A DNA stretch of 62,784 nt from Saprospiraceae bacterium (lineage in GTDB: Bacteria > Bacteroidota > Bacteroidia > Chitinophagales > Saprospiraceae). Under the pieces are notes generated by a model, which was given only the letters and a program-made list of their open reading frames with translations, made no database searches and was not told the DNA's origin. Of the stretch, positions 33,598 to 43,096 are shown one piece after another. Position numbers and translations under genes: made by a program. The stretch spans positions 1 through 62,784 of the forward strand of contig JALHQW010000049.1 in assembly GCA_022841745.1 (NCBI GenBank), written 5' to 3'. Position 1 is the first letter of the stretch, and each line of letters opens with the position of its first letter.

Positions 33598-35160
33598 ATG
33601 AAAAAATTCAAATTCTATAACCTTTTCGTCATCGTAGCACTTGCTGTGGCAGCCATTGGCTACTCCGGTTGCACCGACGATTTCGACGAACTGAACACCA
33701 AGAAGACCAAGCTCTCAGAGCTTGGCCCAGCCGAGTACCCGTACCTTTTCTCAAAGGCACAATCGGCTTCGTCCTATGCCTTCTGGCGCTACCAAGTAGC
33801 CCAGAACCTCTTCTCCGACCTGTACTCTCAGTACTATGCGCTCACGGCGCCCTACTTCCCATCCGACCGTTACGTGATGCGCATGGACTGGCTGCAGTGG
33901 CACTGGACGCCTATCTACACTGAGGCCGTTCCACAGATGAAGACGCTGCTCACGCAACTCGACCCTGCCAGCGCCGAGTATGCCATGACCCAAGTGCTTT
34001 GGGTTTATACCTTCCACCGGGTGACGGACTACTATGGCCCAATCCCCTACTTCCAAGCAGGCGAGCCATTGGCCAGTGTGCCTTACGATGCACAGGACGT
34101 GATTTACGACGACTTCTTCAAAACCTTGGACGCTGCGACCAAGACACTGCAAACCCACGCTGGCACCAATGCCTTTGGCAGCTTCGACCTCGTGTACGGT
34201 GGCGACGTGAACAAGTGGATTAAGTTCGCAAATACGCTTCGCCTCCGCTTGGCACTTCGTGTGTCAAAGGCGGACGCTGGCCGTGCCAAGAGCGAAGCGG
34301 AAGCAGCTGTTAGTGGTGGCGTGATGGAATCCCCCGCCGATGATGCACTTATGGTGAAAAACGAGGCAGGTGGCGACTTCAATGGCCTTTCTGGCATCTC
34401 CGTTTGGAACGAGTTCCGCATGAGCGCCTCCATGGAAAGCGCCCTCAAGGGCTACAGCGACCCCCGCTTGGGCGTCTATTTCCAGCCAGCAGTTGAGACG
34501 GGCACTTACGAGGGCCTTCGCAACGGCCTGCTGCCAGAAGAGCAAAACCAGTTGCCAAACACCGCTCAGCAAAACTCCAACGTGGGCACCCGCTGGACGA
34601 CTTGGACAGGCTCTGGTTGGGCTGGCGTGAACACGGCTCCACAGAACATCATGCACGCCGCCGAGGCTTGGTTCAACCGAGCCGAAGGTGCGCTGAACGG
34701 CTGGAACATGGGCGGCACTGCCGAGGAACTCTACAACAACGGTATCGAGGCTTCGATGAACCAGTGGGGCATCTCCGACGCAGCAGCCATCGCCAGCTAC
34801 CAGGCCAGCACCGCTACGCCCATCGCTCCGGAAGACCAGCAGAACTCGCCACCAGTCAACAACACACCCATCAAATGGGCAGGTGACGAAGCTACCAACC
34901 GGGCACAAATCGGGATGCAAAAATGGCTTGCCCTCTTTCCAGATGGCATAGAGGCATGGGCTGACCTGCGCCGTGCAGACCAGCCTCAACTCTACCCAGT
35001 TGTTCACTCCGACAACGCCGATCTGCCAGCAGGCACGTCCATCAAGCGGATTCCATTCCTGACGCTGGAGCGCCAGACCAATGGTGCCGCCGTAGAGGCC
35101 GCTGTGCCGCTGCTCGGTGGTGACGACAAGGTGAGCACCCCGCTTTGGTGGGATAGGTGA
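33598..35160 (+). CDS. susD: SusD/RagB-family nutrient-binding lipoprotein
   Basis: 520 residues. The N-terminus ends in a lipobox at GYSGC (Cys25), followed by an acidic stretch TDDFDELN that acts as a surface-export signal in Bacteroidota. The body matches the SusD-like group with TPR helices and the C-terminal region (WADLRRADQPQLYPV, KRIPFLTLERQ). It is the extracellular lid and glycan-binding partner of the SusC transporter upstream. Confidence 0.95.
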   Translation: MKKFKFYNLFVIVALAVAAIGYSGCTDDFDELNTKKTKLSELGPAEYPYLFSKAQSASSYAFWRYQVAQNLFSDLYSQYYALTAPYFPSDRYVMRMDWLQWHWTPIYTEAVPQMKTLLTQLDPASAEYAMTQVLWVYTFHRVTDYYGPIPYFQAGEPLASVPYDAQDVIYDDFFKTLDAATKTLQTHAGTNAFGSFDLVYGGDVNKWIKFANTLRLRLALRVSKADAGRAKSEAEAAVSGGVMESPADDALMVKNEAGGDFNGLSGISVWNEFRMSASMESALKGYSDPRLGVYFQPAVETGTYEGLRNGLLPEEQNQLPNTAQQNSNVGTRWTTWTGSGWAGVNTAPQNIMHAAEAWFNRAEGALNGWNMGGTAEELYNNGIEASMNQWGISDAAAIASYQASTATPIAPEDQQNSPPVNNTPIKWAGDEATNRAQIGMQKWLALFPDGIEAWADLRRADQPQLYPVVHSDNADLPAGTSIKRIPFLTLERQTNGAAVEAAVPLLGGDDKVSTPLWWDR

Positions 35161-35286
35161 TTCTTGATGTTGGCTATGTAAAGTCCAACATCTACTGTCT
35201 GAGGTTTTTACAAAGTTAGTTAGCATATTTCTTTGAATCGCAGGGAAGATTGGCACACCGTGTCAGTCTTCTTTGCATTTTTGGGC

Positions 35287-35445
35287 ACCTCACCCCCGAC
35301 CCCTCTTCCCGCTGTGCGGGACAGGCACTACGAGGAGAGGGGAGTTGAGGCAGAGGATACCCCAAAGCCTTTAAAACTAGCAGGGTCTCACCCCTCTCCT
35401 TGTAGTGCCTGTCCCGCACAGCGGGAAGAGGGGCAGGGGTGAGGT
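35287..35445. repeat. Long inverted repeat, about 55-bp arms
   Basis: The left arm 35287-35342 (CACCTCACCCCCGACCCC, CTGTGCGGGACAGGCACTAC) and right arm 35392-35445 are near-perfect complements with three or four mismatches. The 50-nt loop is unrelated. Fragments of the same CCCTGACCCC/AGGGGAG vocabulary occur in frame within the downstream lipoprotein gene and the hybrid sensor gene. Confidence 0.92.
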
Positions 35446-35459
35446 CAAAAAAAACAAAC

Positions 35460-38400
35460 ATGCTGAGAAAAATTGCCCTTTGCCTCCCCGTCATTTTCCT
35501 TTTTGCCGCCTGCGGCGAAAAAGGCGGCGGCAAGCTCTTCACCAAGCTATCAAAGTCCGACACGGGCATCAATTTCCGCAACATCCTCCAAGAGTCGGAC
35601 GAGATGAACGTACTGCTCTACCAGTACTTCTACAATGGGGCGGGGGTGGCTATCGGCGACGTGAACAATGACGGCTTGCCCGACGTGTTTTTCAGTGGGA
35701 ACATGGCCAAGAACCGCCTCTACCTCAACAAAGGCGACCTCAATTTCGAGGATATCACTGAGCAAGCGGGCGTCGCCAAGGAAGAGGGCTGGTGTACGGG
35801 TGCCACCTTCGTGGACATCAACGCCGACGGCTGGCTTGACCTCTACATCTGCCGCAGCGCCGACGTGCAGCCGGAGATGCGCCGCAACCTGCTGTTCATC
35901 AACAACAAAGACCTAAGTTTCACTGAAAAGGCCAAGGAATACGGCCTCGACGACCCCGGCTACTCCACCCACGCCGCCTTTTTCGACATGGACAAGGACG
36001 GCGACCTCGACTGTTTCGTCATTAACCATTCCCTAAACGAATACGCCGGGGACAAGAGTGAGAAGCCTGGCATGAGGCAGCAACAAAACCCCAATTTTCA
36101 ATCAAAACTCTATCAACGGGAAGCTAATGGCAAGTACCGAGACGTGAGCGAGGAAATGTTCATCACGGGTAACGTGCTCAGCTTCGGCCTCGGCCTTGGC
36201 ATCAGCGATGTGAACGGTGACTCGTGGCCCGACATATACGTCTGCAACGACTTCAACGAACAGGACTATTTGTTCCTCAACCGTGGAATGTCCGCTGGCG
36301 GCCCTGCACCATTCAATGAAAGCCTTGAGGAATATTTCGACCACATCTCCCATTTCTCGATGGGCTGCGACTTTGCCGACTTCAACAACGACGGCCTGCC
36401 CGACCTCGCCACCGTGGACATGCTGCCCGACGACCCCACGTTGCTAAAAATGCACTCTGGGCCTGACAATTGGAAGAAGTTCGACCAGCTTTTCAGCCAA
36501 GGTTTTTTCTACCAAAGCATGAGGAACATGTTGCACCTGAACAATGGTAATTGCTCGTTCGCTGAAGTAGGCCAACTCGCTGGCACTTCCAATACCGACT
36601 GGAGCTGGGGCGTGCTCATGGCGGATTTCGACAACGACGGCTGGAAGGACATGGTCGTCACCAACGGCTACGTGAAGGACTACACCGACATGGATTTCCT
36701 CAACTTCGCCATGGGCAAGGCCGTGGAATCCAAGACGCAGGGAACCAACGTCAGCACCGCCGAACTTATCAAACAAATGCCCGGTTCGAAGCTCTCCAAG
36801 TTCGCCTTCCGCAACCGGGGCGGCGAGGGTACGCTGGGCTTTGAGAGCGTAGCCGAGCAATGGGGCCTCGCCGAAACCGCCTTCAGCAACGGCATGGCCT
36901 ACGCCGACCTCGACAACGATGGCGACCTCGACCTCGTGGTGAACAATATCAACGACTTTGCCTCCATTTATCGGAACAATGCCAACGATAGCTCCTCCCC
37001 TTCAGGGGAGACTGGGAGGGGTTGGTTAAGTGTAAAACTGGTTGGCCAAAAAAGCAACCCGCACGGCTACGGCACCAAGCTCCGCCTCTACGTCAACGGC
37101 CAAATGCAGTACCTTGAACAGCAGCCCAGCCGGGGCTACGAGTCCAGCGTTGACCATCGGCTGCATTTTGGGCTGGGAACCCTCTCCTCGCTGAGCATGT
37201 CCCGTGATAGCGGGAAGGGGGCAGGGGGAGGTATTGATAGCCTTGTAATCACTTGGTCGGATTCGGCCAATTCCAAGCAGGTCATCATCAATCCGAAAAT
37301 AAACCAACTGCTGGTAGTAGAACAAGCTAATGCCAAACCTACCCAGCTTCCTCGGTACTTGACCAACCCCGATTTTCTATTTTACCAAGGAGATTTGGGC
37401 TTTGCACACAAGGAAAACGACTACGTTGACTTCAACACCCAGTTCCTGCTGCCGCACTTCCAAAGTCGGCAAGGCCCCTGCATTGCCGCAGGCGATGTGA
37501 ACGGTGACGGCCTTGAAGATGTGTTCATTGGCGGGGCGGCGGGGCAAGCTGGGGCGATAATACTGCAAGATTTCGGAGGTGATTTTGCTCCGCAAAAAAC
37601 ACCCGCATTGGCCGCCGACGCCCAGTGCGAAGACACGGGCGCTGCCTTCTTTGATGCAGATGGCGACGGCGACCTCGACCTCTACGTGGCCTCCGGCGGC
37701 TACGAAAAACCCGCTGGCGATGCAGCCTACCAAGACCGCCTTTACCTGAATAATGGCAAGGGCAGCTTTACTAAAGCTGTTAGCGCTCTACCCGTAGAAA
37801 CTGTCCCCGGCACCTGCGTCACCCGCAGCGATTTCGACAATGATGGCGACGCCGACCTCTTCGTGGGTGGCGGCTGCACCCCTGCCAACTACCCCGAAGC
37901 CGCCGAAAGCCTGCTGCTCATCAACGATGGCAAGGGCCATTTCACCAATAAAATAAAGGAACTCGCACCCACCCTCTCCCATCCCGGCATGGTGAAGGAC
38001 GCCGTCTGGCTGCCCAAGGAGCGCCAACTCGTCATCGCTGGGGAATGGATGGAAATCCAATTTTATGATTTCGCAGCCACCCCAATCCGCAATCCATCTT
38101 TGTCATCCCCGAAGGGGACCTCAGGTTGGTGGAACCGCCTACACCCCGCCGACCTTGACGGCGATGGCGACACCGACCTCGTTGCGGGCAACCTCGGCCT
38201 GAACAGCCAAATGAAGGCCAGCCCGTCCGAGCCTGCCACGCTCTACGCCGCCGATTTTGACGGGAACGGCGCCGTGGACCCCATCCTCTGCCACTACCGG
38301 AACGGGATGAACATGCCCGCCCCCAGCCGTGACGACCTTGGACAGCAAATGCCGTCCATCAAAAAGAAATTCAACGACTACAAGAGTTATTCCACCGCCA

Positions 38401-38843
38401 CCGTCGAGGACATCGTGGGCAAGGACGCCCTCGCCAAGGCCAAAGTGCTGCGGGCCGAGCAGTTCCGCACGGTCTGGCTTGAAAACACGGGCAAGGGCTT
38501 CACACTGCACGAACTACCCGTGGAGGCGCAGTTCGCCCCGGTCTATGCCATTGCCTCCGACGACTTCAATGGCGACGGCCACACCGACCTTTTCTTGGCG
38601 GGCAACAACCGCTGGTCGAGGATTTACTTCGGTCGCTACGATGCCAATCACGGCCAGGTCTTCCTCGGCGATGGCAAGGGCGGCTTCCGCCTTTTGCCCG
38701 CTTCGCAAACGGGCACCTCCATCCGTGCCGACGTGCGGGACGGGGTACTGGTAAGGGGTAAAAACGGCAACCGGATTGTGGTGGGGGTGAATGACGGGGA
38801 GGCGCAAACGCTGTATTTGGAATCTCTGAAAAAAGTGAACTGA
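35460..38843 (+). CDS. FG-GAP/VCBS repeat lipoprotein with ASPIC/UnbV domain
   Basis: 1127 residues from the ATG at 35460; lipobox LFAAC (Cys18). FG-GAP repeats are abundant (VAIGDVNNDGLPDVFFSG, MADFDNDGWKDMVVTNG, ADLDNDGDLDLVVNN) and would form calcium-binding beta-propellers. An ASPIC/UnbV segment (WLSVKLVGQKSNPHGYGTK) lies near residue 525. Such CRTAC1-type proteins are common next to susCD in Bacteroidota and are thought to be surface-exposed. Three repeat-derived stretches are translated within it (36983-37027, 37176-37240, 38095-38135). The role in glycan use is unproven. Confidence 0.9.
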   Translation: MLRKIALCLPVIFLFAACGEKGGGKLFTKLSKSDTGINFRNILQESDEMNVLLYQYFYNGAGVAIGDVNNDGLPDVFFSGNMAKNRLYLNKGDLNFEDITEQAGVAKEEGWCTGATFVDINADGWLDLYICRSADVQPEMRRNLLFINNKDLSFTEKAKEYGLDDPGYSTHAAFFDMDKDGDLDCFVINHSLNEYAGDKSEKPGMRQQQNPNFQSKLYQREANGKYRDVSEEMFITGNVLSFGLGLGISDVNGDSWPDIYVCNDFNEQDYLFLNRGMSAGGPAPFNESLEEYFDHISHFSMGCDFADFNNDGLPDLATVDMLPDDPTLLKMHSGPDNWKKFDQLFSQGFFYQSMRNMLHLNNGNCSFAEVGQLAGTSNTDWSWGVLMADFDNDGWKDMVVTNGYVKDYTDMDFLNFAMGKAVESKTQGTNVSTAELIKQMPGSKLSKFAFRNRGGEGTLGFESVAEQWGLAETAFSNGMAYADLDNDGDLDLVVNNINDFASIYRNNANDSSSPSGETGRGWLSVKLVGQKSNPHGYGTKLRLYVNGQMQYLEQQPSRGYESSVDHRLHFGLGTLSSLSMSRDSGKGAGGGIDSLVITWSDSANSKQVIINPKINQLLVVEQANAKPTQLPRYLTNPDFLFYQGDLGFAHKENDYVDFNTQFLLPHFQSRQGPCIAAGDVNGDGLEDVFIGGAAGQAGAIILQDFGGDFAPQKTPALAADAQCEDTGAAFFDADGDGDLDLYVASGGYEKPAGDAAYQDRLYLNNGKGSFTKAVSALPVETVPGTCVTRSDFDNDGDADLFVGGGCTPANYPEAAESLLLINDGKGHFTNKIKELAPTLSHPGMVKDAVWLPKERQLVIAGEWMEIQFYDFAATPIRNPSLSSPKGTSGWWNRLHPADLDGDGDTDLVAGNLGLNSQMKASPSEPATLYAADFDGNGAVDPILCHYRNGMNMPAPSRDDLGQQMPSIKKKFNDYKSYSTATVEDIVGKDALAKAKVLRAEQFRTVWLENTGKGFTLHELPVEAQFAPVYAIASDDFNGDGHTDLFLAGNNRWSRIYFGRYDANHGQVFLGDGKGGFRLLPASQTGTSIRADVRDGVLVRGKNGNRIVVGVNDGEAQTLYLESLKKVN
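36983..37027 (+). repeat. In-frame repeat insert 1 in the ASPIC protein gene
   Basis: AGCTCCTCCCCTTCAGGGGA and GACTGGGAGGGGTTGG encode SSPSGETGRG between the FG-GAP repeat and the ASPIC WLSVKLVG strand. CTCCCCTTCAGGGGAG is a small palindrome. Family relatives lack residues here (general knowledge of the ASPIC start), so it looks inserted. Confidence 0.7.
37176..37240 (+). repeat. In-frame repeat insert 2 in the ASPIC protein gene
   Basis: CCCTCTCCTCGCTGAGC, TGTCCCGTGATAGCGGGA and GGGGGCAGGGGGAGG resemble the arms of the 35287-35445 repeat. They encode SSLSMSRDSGKGAGGG in the middle of the ASPIC domain, between HFGLGT and SLVITW. Confidence 0.8.
38095..38135 (+). repeat. In-frame repeat insert 3 in the ASPIC protein gene
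   Basis: TTTGTCATCCCCGAAGGGGA is the TTTGTCAT-plus-N4-GAA-N4 motif of the palindromes at 11437 and 38850. Here it is translated as LSSPKGTSG just before a WNRLHPADLDGDGDTDL FG-GAP repeat. Confidence 0.75.
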
Positions 38844-38849
38844 GTTGCG

Positions 38850-38933
38850 GCTTTGTCATTGCCGAAGGCAAACTGCAACGTCACACATGACTGCACACAT
38901 GACGTTGCAGTTTGCCTTCGGCAATGACAAAGC
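38850..38933. repeat. Perfect 34-bp-arm palindrome, TTTGTCAT family
   Basis: Arms 38850-38883 and 38900-38933 are exact complements; the loop is 16 nt. The arm has TTTGTCAT then TGCC-GAA-GGCA. The loop plus arm edge repeats CACATGAC and includes CTGCACACATGAC as at 11437-11516. It lies between the ASPIC gene and the PhyH gene. Confidence 0.93.
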
Positions 38934-38966
38934 TTGATTGGTTTTATCAAAAAATTGCGAAGCAAA

Positions 38967-39689
38967 ATGCTAAACGAACAACAAATCCAATTCTTTCGAA
39001 CCAATGGCTATTTAGCCGTTGAACAGCTCCTCACGCCCGCCGAAGTGGAGCAGTTCCGGCAGGTGTACGACGATTTTTTGACCGAAAAAATAAGCACGGG
39101 CGACCACCGCTCCGACCTGAGCGGCCTCGGCAAAGGCAAGGAACTCATCACCCAAATCATGCGACCGTCAGTGCTGCTGCCAGAGCTGGCTAGTTCGACC
39201 TTGCACCAAAAGGCCACGGCCCTCGCCCGCCAGCTACTCGGCGAGGACATGGACGTGGATTTCGATATGCTGATTGACAAGGCGCCAAACACCAACGCCC
39301 CCACGCCCTGGCACCAGGACGAAGCTTACTGGATTGACATGCCCGACAAACGGGCCGTTTCCTGCTGGATTGCCCTCGACATTGCGAAGCGAGAAAACGG
39401 CTGCATGTGGTTCGTACCGGGTTCCAACCACAAGCCGCTGCGCTCGCACGTTCAGACTGGCAAGGGTGGTGCGCTGCAATGCGAAGCCACAGAGGAGGAG
39501 GCAGTTGCGGTGGAATTACAGCCCGGCGGCTGCACTTTTCACCATGGACGAACTATCCATTACTCAAGGGGAAATGCGACGGATGGGCATCGCCGGGCAT
39601 TCATCGTGAACTTCAGGCCCAAGGCCATGATTGCTTATGAGCGGGAGCGGGGGTTCGACCATTTGGGGAAAAGGGAGGTTCGCCAGTGA
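38967..39689 (+). CDS. Phytanoyl-CoA dioxygenase (PhyH) family protein
   Basis: 240 residues from the ATG at 38967. TPWHQDEAYWIDM contains the iron-binding H-x-D, and FHHGRTIHYSRGNATDGHRRA carries the distal His and 2-oxoglutarate-binding Arg. It is an Fe(II)/2-oxoglutarate-dependent oxygenase of unknown substrate. PhyH proteins are recurrent in Bacteroidota and Planctomycetes sugar loci. An in-frame ATG 11 codons upstream overlaps the palindrome's end and was not preferred. Confidence 0.9.
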   Translation: MLNEQQIQFFRTNGYLAVEQLLTPAEVEQFRQVYDDFLTEKISTGDHRSDLSGLGKGKELITQIMRPSVLLPELASSTLHQKATALARQLLGEDMDVDFDMLIDKAPNTNAPTPWHQDEAYWIDMPDKRAVSCWIALDIAKRENGCMWFVPGSNHKPLRSHVQTGKGGALQCEATEEEAVAVELQPGGCTFHHGRTIHYSRGNATDGHRRAFIVNFRPKAMIAYERERGFDHLGKREVRQ

Positions 39690-39698
39690 AGATTATTT

Positions 39699-39797
39699 GA
39701 TTTCAGCTATAAGATAGACGATTTTAGATTTTAGATTTGAAGGGCCGTGCTACCCCAATCTAAAATCTTATATCGTCTATCTGAATTCTTATATCAA
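39699..39797. repeat. Inverted heptad array with GGGCCGTGCTACCCC loop
   Basis: The left arm reads AGCTATA, AGATAGA, CGATTTT, AGATTTT, AGATTTG; the right arm is its imperfect complement. The loop GGGCCGTGCTACCCC occurs in reverse complement in the array at 42982-43078, so the two arrays flanking the DUF5107 gene are related copies in opposite orientation. Confidence 0.92.
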
Positions 39798-39810
39798 CAA
39801 CCACCAATCA

Positions 39811-42800
39811 ATGAAAAAGCTGACATTTGCCATCTTTCTCCTTTTGCTATTAGTTCCAGGTTTCTCGCAAAAGTCTGCCCTCCGCATCTTCAAAAAGACC
39901 TTTAAAACCTATATGTACAGCGACCCCGACCCGGTGCCGCACCCGCAGAGCAATATCTATCCCTACTTCCGGTTCGATGGCTATACGGACGAGCCGGTGG
40001 ACAAGGACTGGACCATCGTGGAGTTGGAAAACGAGTGGATAAAGCTGCACATCACCCCCGAAATCGGCGGGAAAATCTGGGGGGCTTGGGAGAAGAGCAC
40101 GGGCTTTCCGTTCGTGTATGCCAACGACGTGGTGAAGTTCCGGGACGTGGCCATGCGGGGCGCCTGGACGAGCGGCGGCATCGAGTTCAATTTTGGCGAC
40201 ATCGGCCATGCGCCCACCGTCGCCACGCCTGTGGACTGGACGACCCGTGAGAACCCGGACGGCTCGGCCTCCTGTTTCGTGGGGGCGCTCGACCTCAGCA
40301 GCCGCACCCGCTGGATGGTGGAAATCAACCTGCCCGCCGACAAGGCCTACTTCACCACCCGCAGCCGCTGGTACAACTGCACGCCCTTTGAAACGAGCTA
40401 CTACCACTGGATGAACGGCGGCTTTCGGGCCGAGGGCGACCTGGAGTTCTGCTTCCCCGGCACCAACTACATCGGGCACGAGGGCGAGGTACATACCTGG
40501 CCGATTGACGAAAAAGGCCGTGACCTCAGCCGCTACAAGAACAACGATTTCGGCTCCTACAAGAGCTACCACGTGCTTGGCGAACCTACCGACTGGTTCG
40601 GCGGCTACTGGCACGACGACGACATGGGCATGGTACACTACTCGCCCTATGCTGACAAATTGGGCAAGAAAATCTGGATTTGGGGCCTCAGCCGCCAAGG
40701 CTATATCTGGGAAGACCTGCTGACGGACAACAGCGGCCAATACGTGGAACTGCAATCGGGCCGCCTCTTCAACCAAGCTGCTGCGGGCAGCATCAACAGC
40801 CCGTTCAAGCACGTGGCCTTCAAGCCTTATACGACGGATGAATGGACGGAGTACTGGTATCCGGTGAAGGGGACGGGGGGGATTGATGGAGCAAATGAAT
40901 TGGGTGCAATACGCTTAAATTGTTCTTTATTTAATACCGTGATAGATTTTTGCCCTACTCAAGCTATTAATGATACAATTAGAATCTACGAATCTGTTAG
41001 TACTGGTAATTGGGACAGTGAGATTAGACTGCTTTATGAAAAAACTATAAATACAAGACCATTAGAACTCTACTCCTTAAGCATTGACACAGTGCCTGAA
41101 AATCCAAAACATTTAGTGATTAAAATAGGAGCCAATGTTATAAAAGATGTTGAGCTGGAAGAAGATGAGTTTGATCCTTTACGGATGTTAGAATCTCCGA
41201 TAAACTTTGATTGGAGTACCAATTATGGGCAGTATTTAAAAGGTAAGGATTTAATGAATCAAAGAAAATATGATGAAGCAGCATTAGTGTTTGAAAACAT
41301 CATAAAAAACGATTCAACAAACCTGCAAGTACTCAATGAGTTAACTGAAATTTATATGCGAAGAGTTGATGATTTTCAAGGATACTTGAATGCAATTAAA
41401 GTCCTAAGTATTGACACTTACAACCCAAAAGCTAATCTGTTTTTAGGAATTATGGCATTAGAAGAATCAGGCTACGATGAGCTTAGCGAGGTTGAAGACT
41501 TATTTAGCGTTGCTGCACTTGACCCAGACTATCGTTCTGCTGCATATTACCATTTGGCAAGCCTTCAATGCAGAAAGAGAAATTGGGACAAAGCCGTTGA
41601 ATATGCTGAATTGAGCGTTGCTGCGTCGCCGCTTAATCCAAATGCGCAAGACCTGTTAATTGCACTTTATCGAAAAACCAACAGATACGCCGATGCTAAG
41701 TCCCTCTCGGAGAAAATGTTGCAAAAAGACCCTTTAAACCATATTGCTCGATTTGAGAATTTCTTGCGTTCTAAGACTGAATCTGATAGCCTTTATTTTT
41801 TAGTGCCAATTAAGAATGAAATGGCATACGAAACATTTATTGAAATTGCCGACTGGTACGTGAGTGTGGACATGCGTGATGAGGCGATGGAAGCTCTAAA
41901 TATGGCAGAGATTACTCCAAGGGTCGCTTTGTGGAAGAAAAGAATCAGTTGGTACACATCAAAGACAGAAGATGAGACAAAAGTTGACTGGCAATCCCAA
42001 GCTGACAAAATAGCCTCCGGATTTGATTTTCCATTTCGAAACAACGAAGGGAATATTTTTGGAAGTGAGGACAGATGGGAAAATGTGTATTACAAAGCAT
42101 TGTATTATTGGCATGGCAGGTATATTGATGAGGCTAAAAAGCTATTCATTAAATGCAAAAACACACCCGACTACTACCCCTTCTACCTCGCCAAAGCCGA
42201 CCTCTTCAAGGACGAACCCGCCGTTGCACTCGCCGCCCTCGAACGGGCCTGGGCGCTCGACCCCACGGCATGGCGCACGGCCACCCGCCTCGCCAACTAC
42301 CACCTCGAAAATGGCAACCCAGCCAAGGCCCTCGAATACGCCGAGGCTGGCCAAAAGGCGCACCCCAAGCACTCGCCGATGGGCATCGTTTGTGCCAAAG
42401 CATTGAATGCCAATGGTTTGTATGAGAAATCGGCGGCTTTTTTCAAAAACTACAAAGTGTTGCCCGCCGAGGGTGCCTACGAGGCCCACGACATCTGGCG
42501 GGAGGCGAACCTGCACGTTGCCTTGGCGAAAATGACCGCCAAAAAATGGAAGGACGCCCTGCCCTGGCTCGATGCGGCGATGGCTTGGCCAGAAAACCTC
42601 GGCTCTGGCAAGCCTTACTTCCCCGATGAACGCCTGCCGATGTGGATGAAGGCACATTGCCTCAAAATGCTCAAGCGCCAAGGCGAGGCGGGTTTGGCTA
42701 AGGACTACCTTTTCTCCTATAACAACCCTGACGAGCCGCCGACCTACCTCGGTGAGTTCATCACAGCACTCGCATTGCGGGAGGTCGGGAAGTCCACGGA

Positions 42801-42960
42801 AGCAGCGCAGCGGCTCGCCGCCGCACCTGTGGGCAGCACGCCCGCTGCCTTGCAGGACTGGTGCAAGCAAGTGGTGGAGGGGCAAAACCCAGCGCCGCCC
42901 TTGGAGCGGTTGAGCCGGGATTGGAAGGTGGTGATGGGGTTTATGAACCTCACCGAGTAA
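39811..42960 (+). CDS. DUF5107 domain protein with C-terminal TPR repeats
   Basis: 1049 residues. Signal peptide KLTFAIFLLLLLVPGFSQ. Residues about 40-340 form DUF5107, a galactose-mutarotase-like beta-sandwich (LHITPEIGGKIWGAWEKSTG, FNFGDIGHAPTVATP). Residues about 480-1040 are TPR helices (YDEAALVFENIIKNDSTNL, AVEYAELSVAASPLNPNA). DUF5107-TPR proteins occur in glycan loci and are presumed carbohydrate-active or carbohydrate-binding. The centre of the gene, about 40880-42150, has strikingly AT-rich codon use while both ends are GC-rich, yet the frame is continuous. It lies between two related heptad arrays. Confidence 0.9.
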   Translation: MKKLTFAIFLLLLLVPGFSQKSALRIFKKTFKTYMYSDPDPVPHPQSNIYPYFRFDGYTDEPVDKDWTIVELENEWIKLHITPEIGGKIWGAWEKSTGFPFVYANDVVKFRDVAMRGAWTSGGIEFNFGDIGHAPTVATPVDWTTRENPDGSASCFVGALDLSSRTRWMVEINLPADKAYFTTRSRWYNCTPFETSYYHWMNGGFRAEGDLEFCFPGTNYIGHEGEVHTWPIDEKGRDLSRYKNNDFGSYKSYHVLGEPTDWFGGYWHDDDMGMVHYSPYADKLGKKIWIWGLSRQGYIWEDLLTDNSGQYVELQSGRLFNQAAAGSINSPFKHVAFKPYTTDEWTEYWYPVKGTGGIDGANELGAIRLNCSLFNTVIDFCPTQAINDTIRIYESVSTGNWDSEIRLLYEKTINTRPLELYSLSIDTVPENPKHLVIKIGANVIKDVELEEDEFDPLRMLESPINFDWSTNYGQYLKGKDLMNQRKYDEAALVFENIIKNDSTNLQVLNELTEIYMRRVDDFQGYLNAIKVLSIDTYNPKANLFLGIMALEESGYDELSEVEDLFSVAALDPDYRSAAYYHLASLQCRKRNWDKAVEYAELSVAASPLNPNAQDLLIALYRKTNRYADAKSLSEKMLQKDPLNHIARFENFLRSKTESDSLYFLVPIKNEMAYETFIEIADWYVSVDMRDEAMEALNMAEITPRVALWKKRISWYTSKTEDETKVDWQSQADKIASGFDFPFRNNEGNIFGSEDRWENVYYKALYYWHGRYIDEAKKLFIKCKNTPDYYPFYLAKADLFKDEPAVALAALERAWALDPTAWRTATRLANYHLENGNPAKALEYAEAGQKAHPKHSPMGIVCAKALNANGLYEKSAAFFKNYKVLPAEGAYEAHDIWREANLHVALAKMTAKKWKDALPWLDAAMAWPENLGSGKPYFPDERLPMWMKAHCLKMLKRQGEAGLAKDYLFSYNNPDEPPTYLGEFITALALREVGKSTEAAQRLAAAPVGSTPAALQDWCKQVVEGQNPAPPLERLSRDWKVVMGFMNLTE
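40880..42150 (+). other. AT-rich mosaic segment inside the DUF5107 gene
   Basis: Bases 41341-41400 have 16 G+C of 60, while 40261-40320 have 43 of 60. The switch is abrupt near 40880 and back near 42150, with no frame break. It is seen directly; recombination with a relatively AT-rich homologue is the simplest explanation. Confidence 0.8.
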
Positions 42961-42981
42961 TAAGAATTGAAGAATTGATAG

Positions 42982-43078
42982 GATTTCAGATATAAGATAT
43001 ACGATTTTAGATTTCAGATTGGGGTAGCACGGCCATCCAAATCTGAAATCTAAAATCGTATATCTTATATCTTATATC
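42982..43078. repeat. Inverted heptad array with GGGGTAGCACGGCC loop
   Basis: The left arm reads AGATATA, AGATATA, CGATTTT, AGATTTC, AGATTGG; the right arm complements it. The loop is the reverse complement of the one at 39699-39797. It lies upstream of the fucosidase gene. Confidence 0.92.
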
Positions 43079-43096
43079 AAAAACAATCAAAACAGC

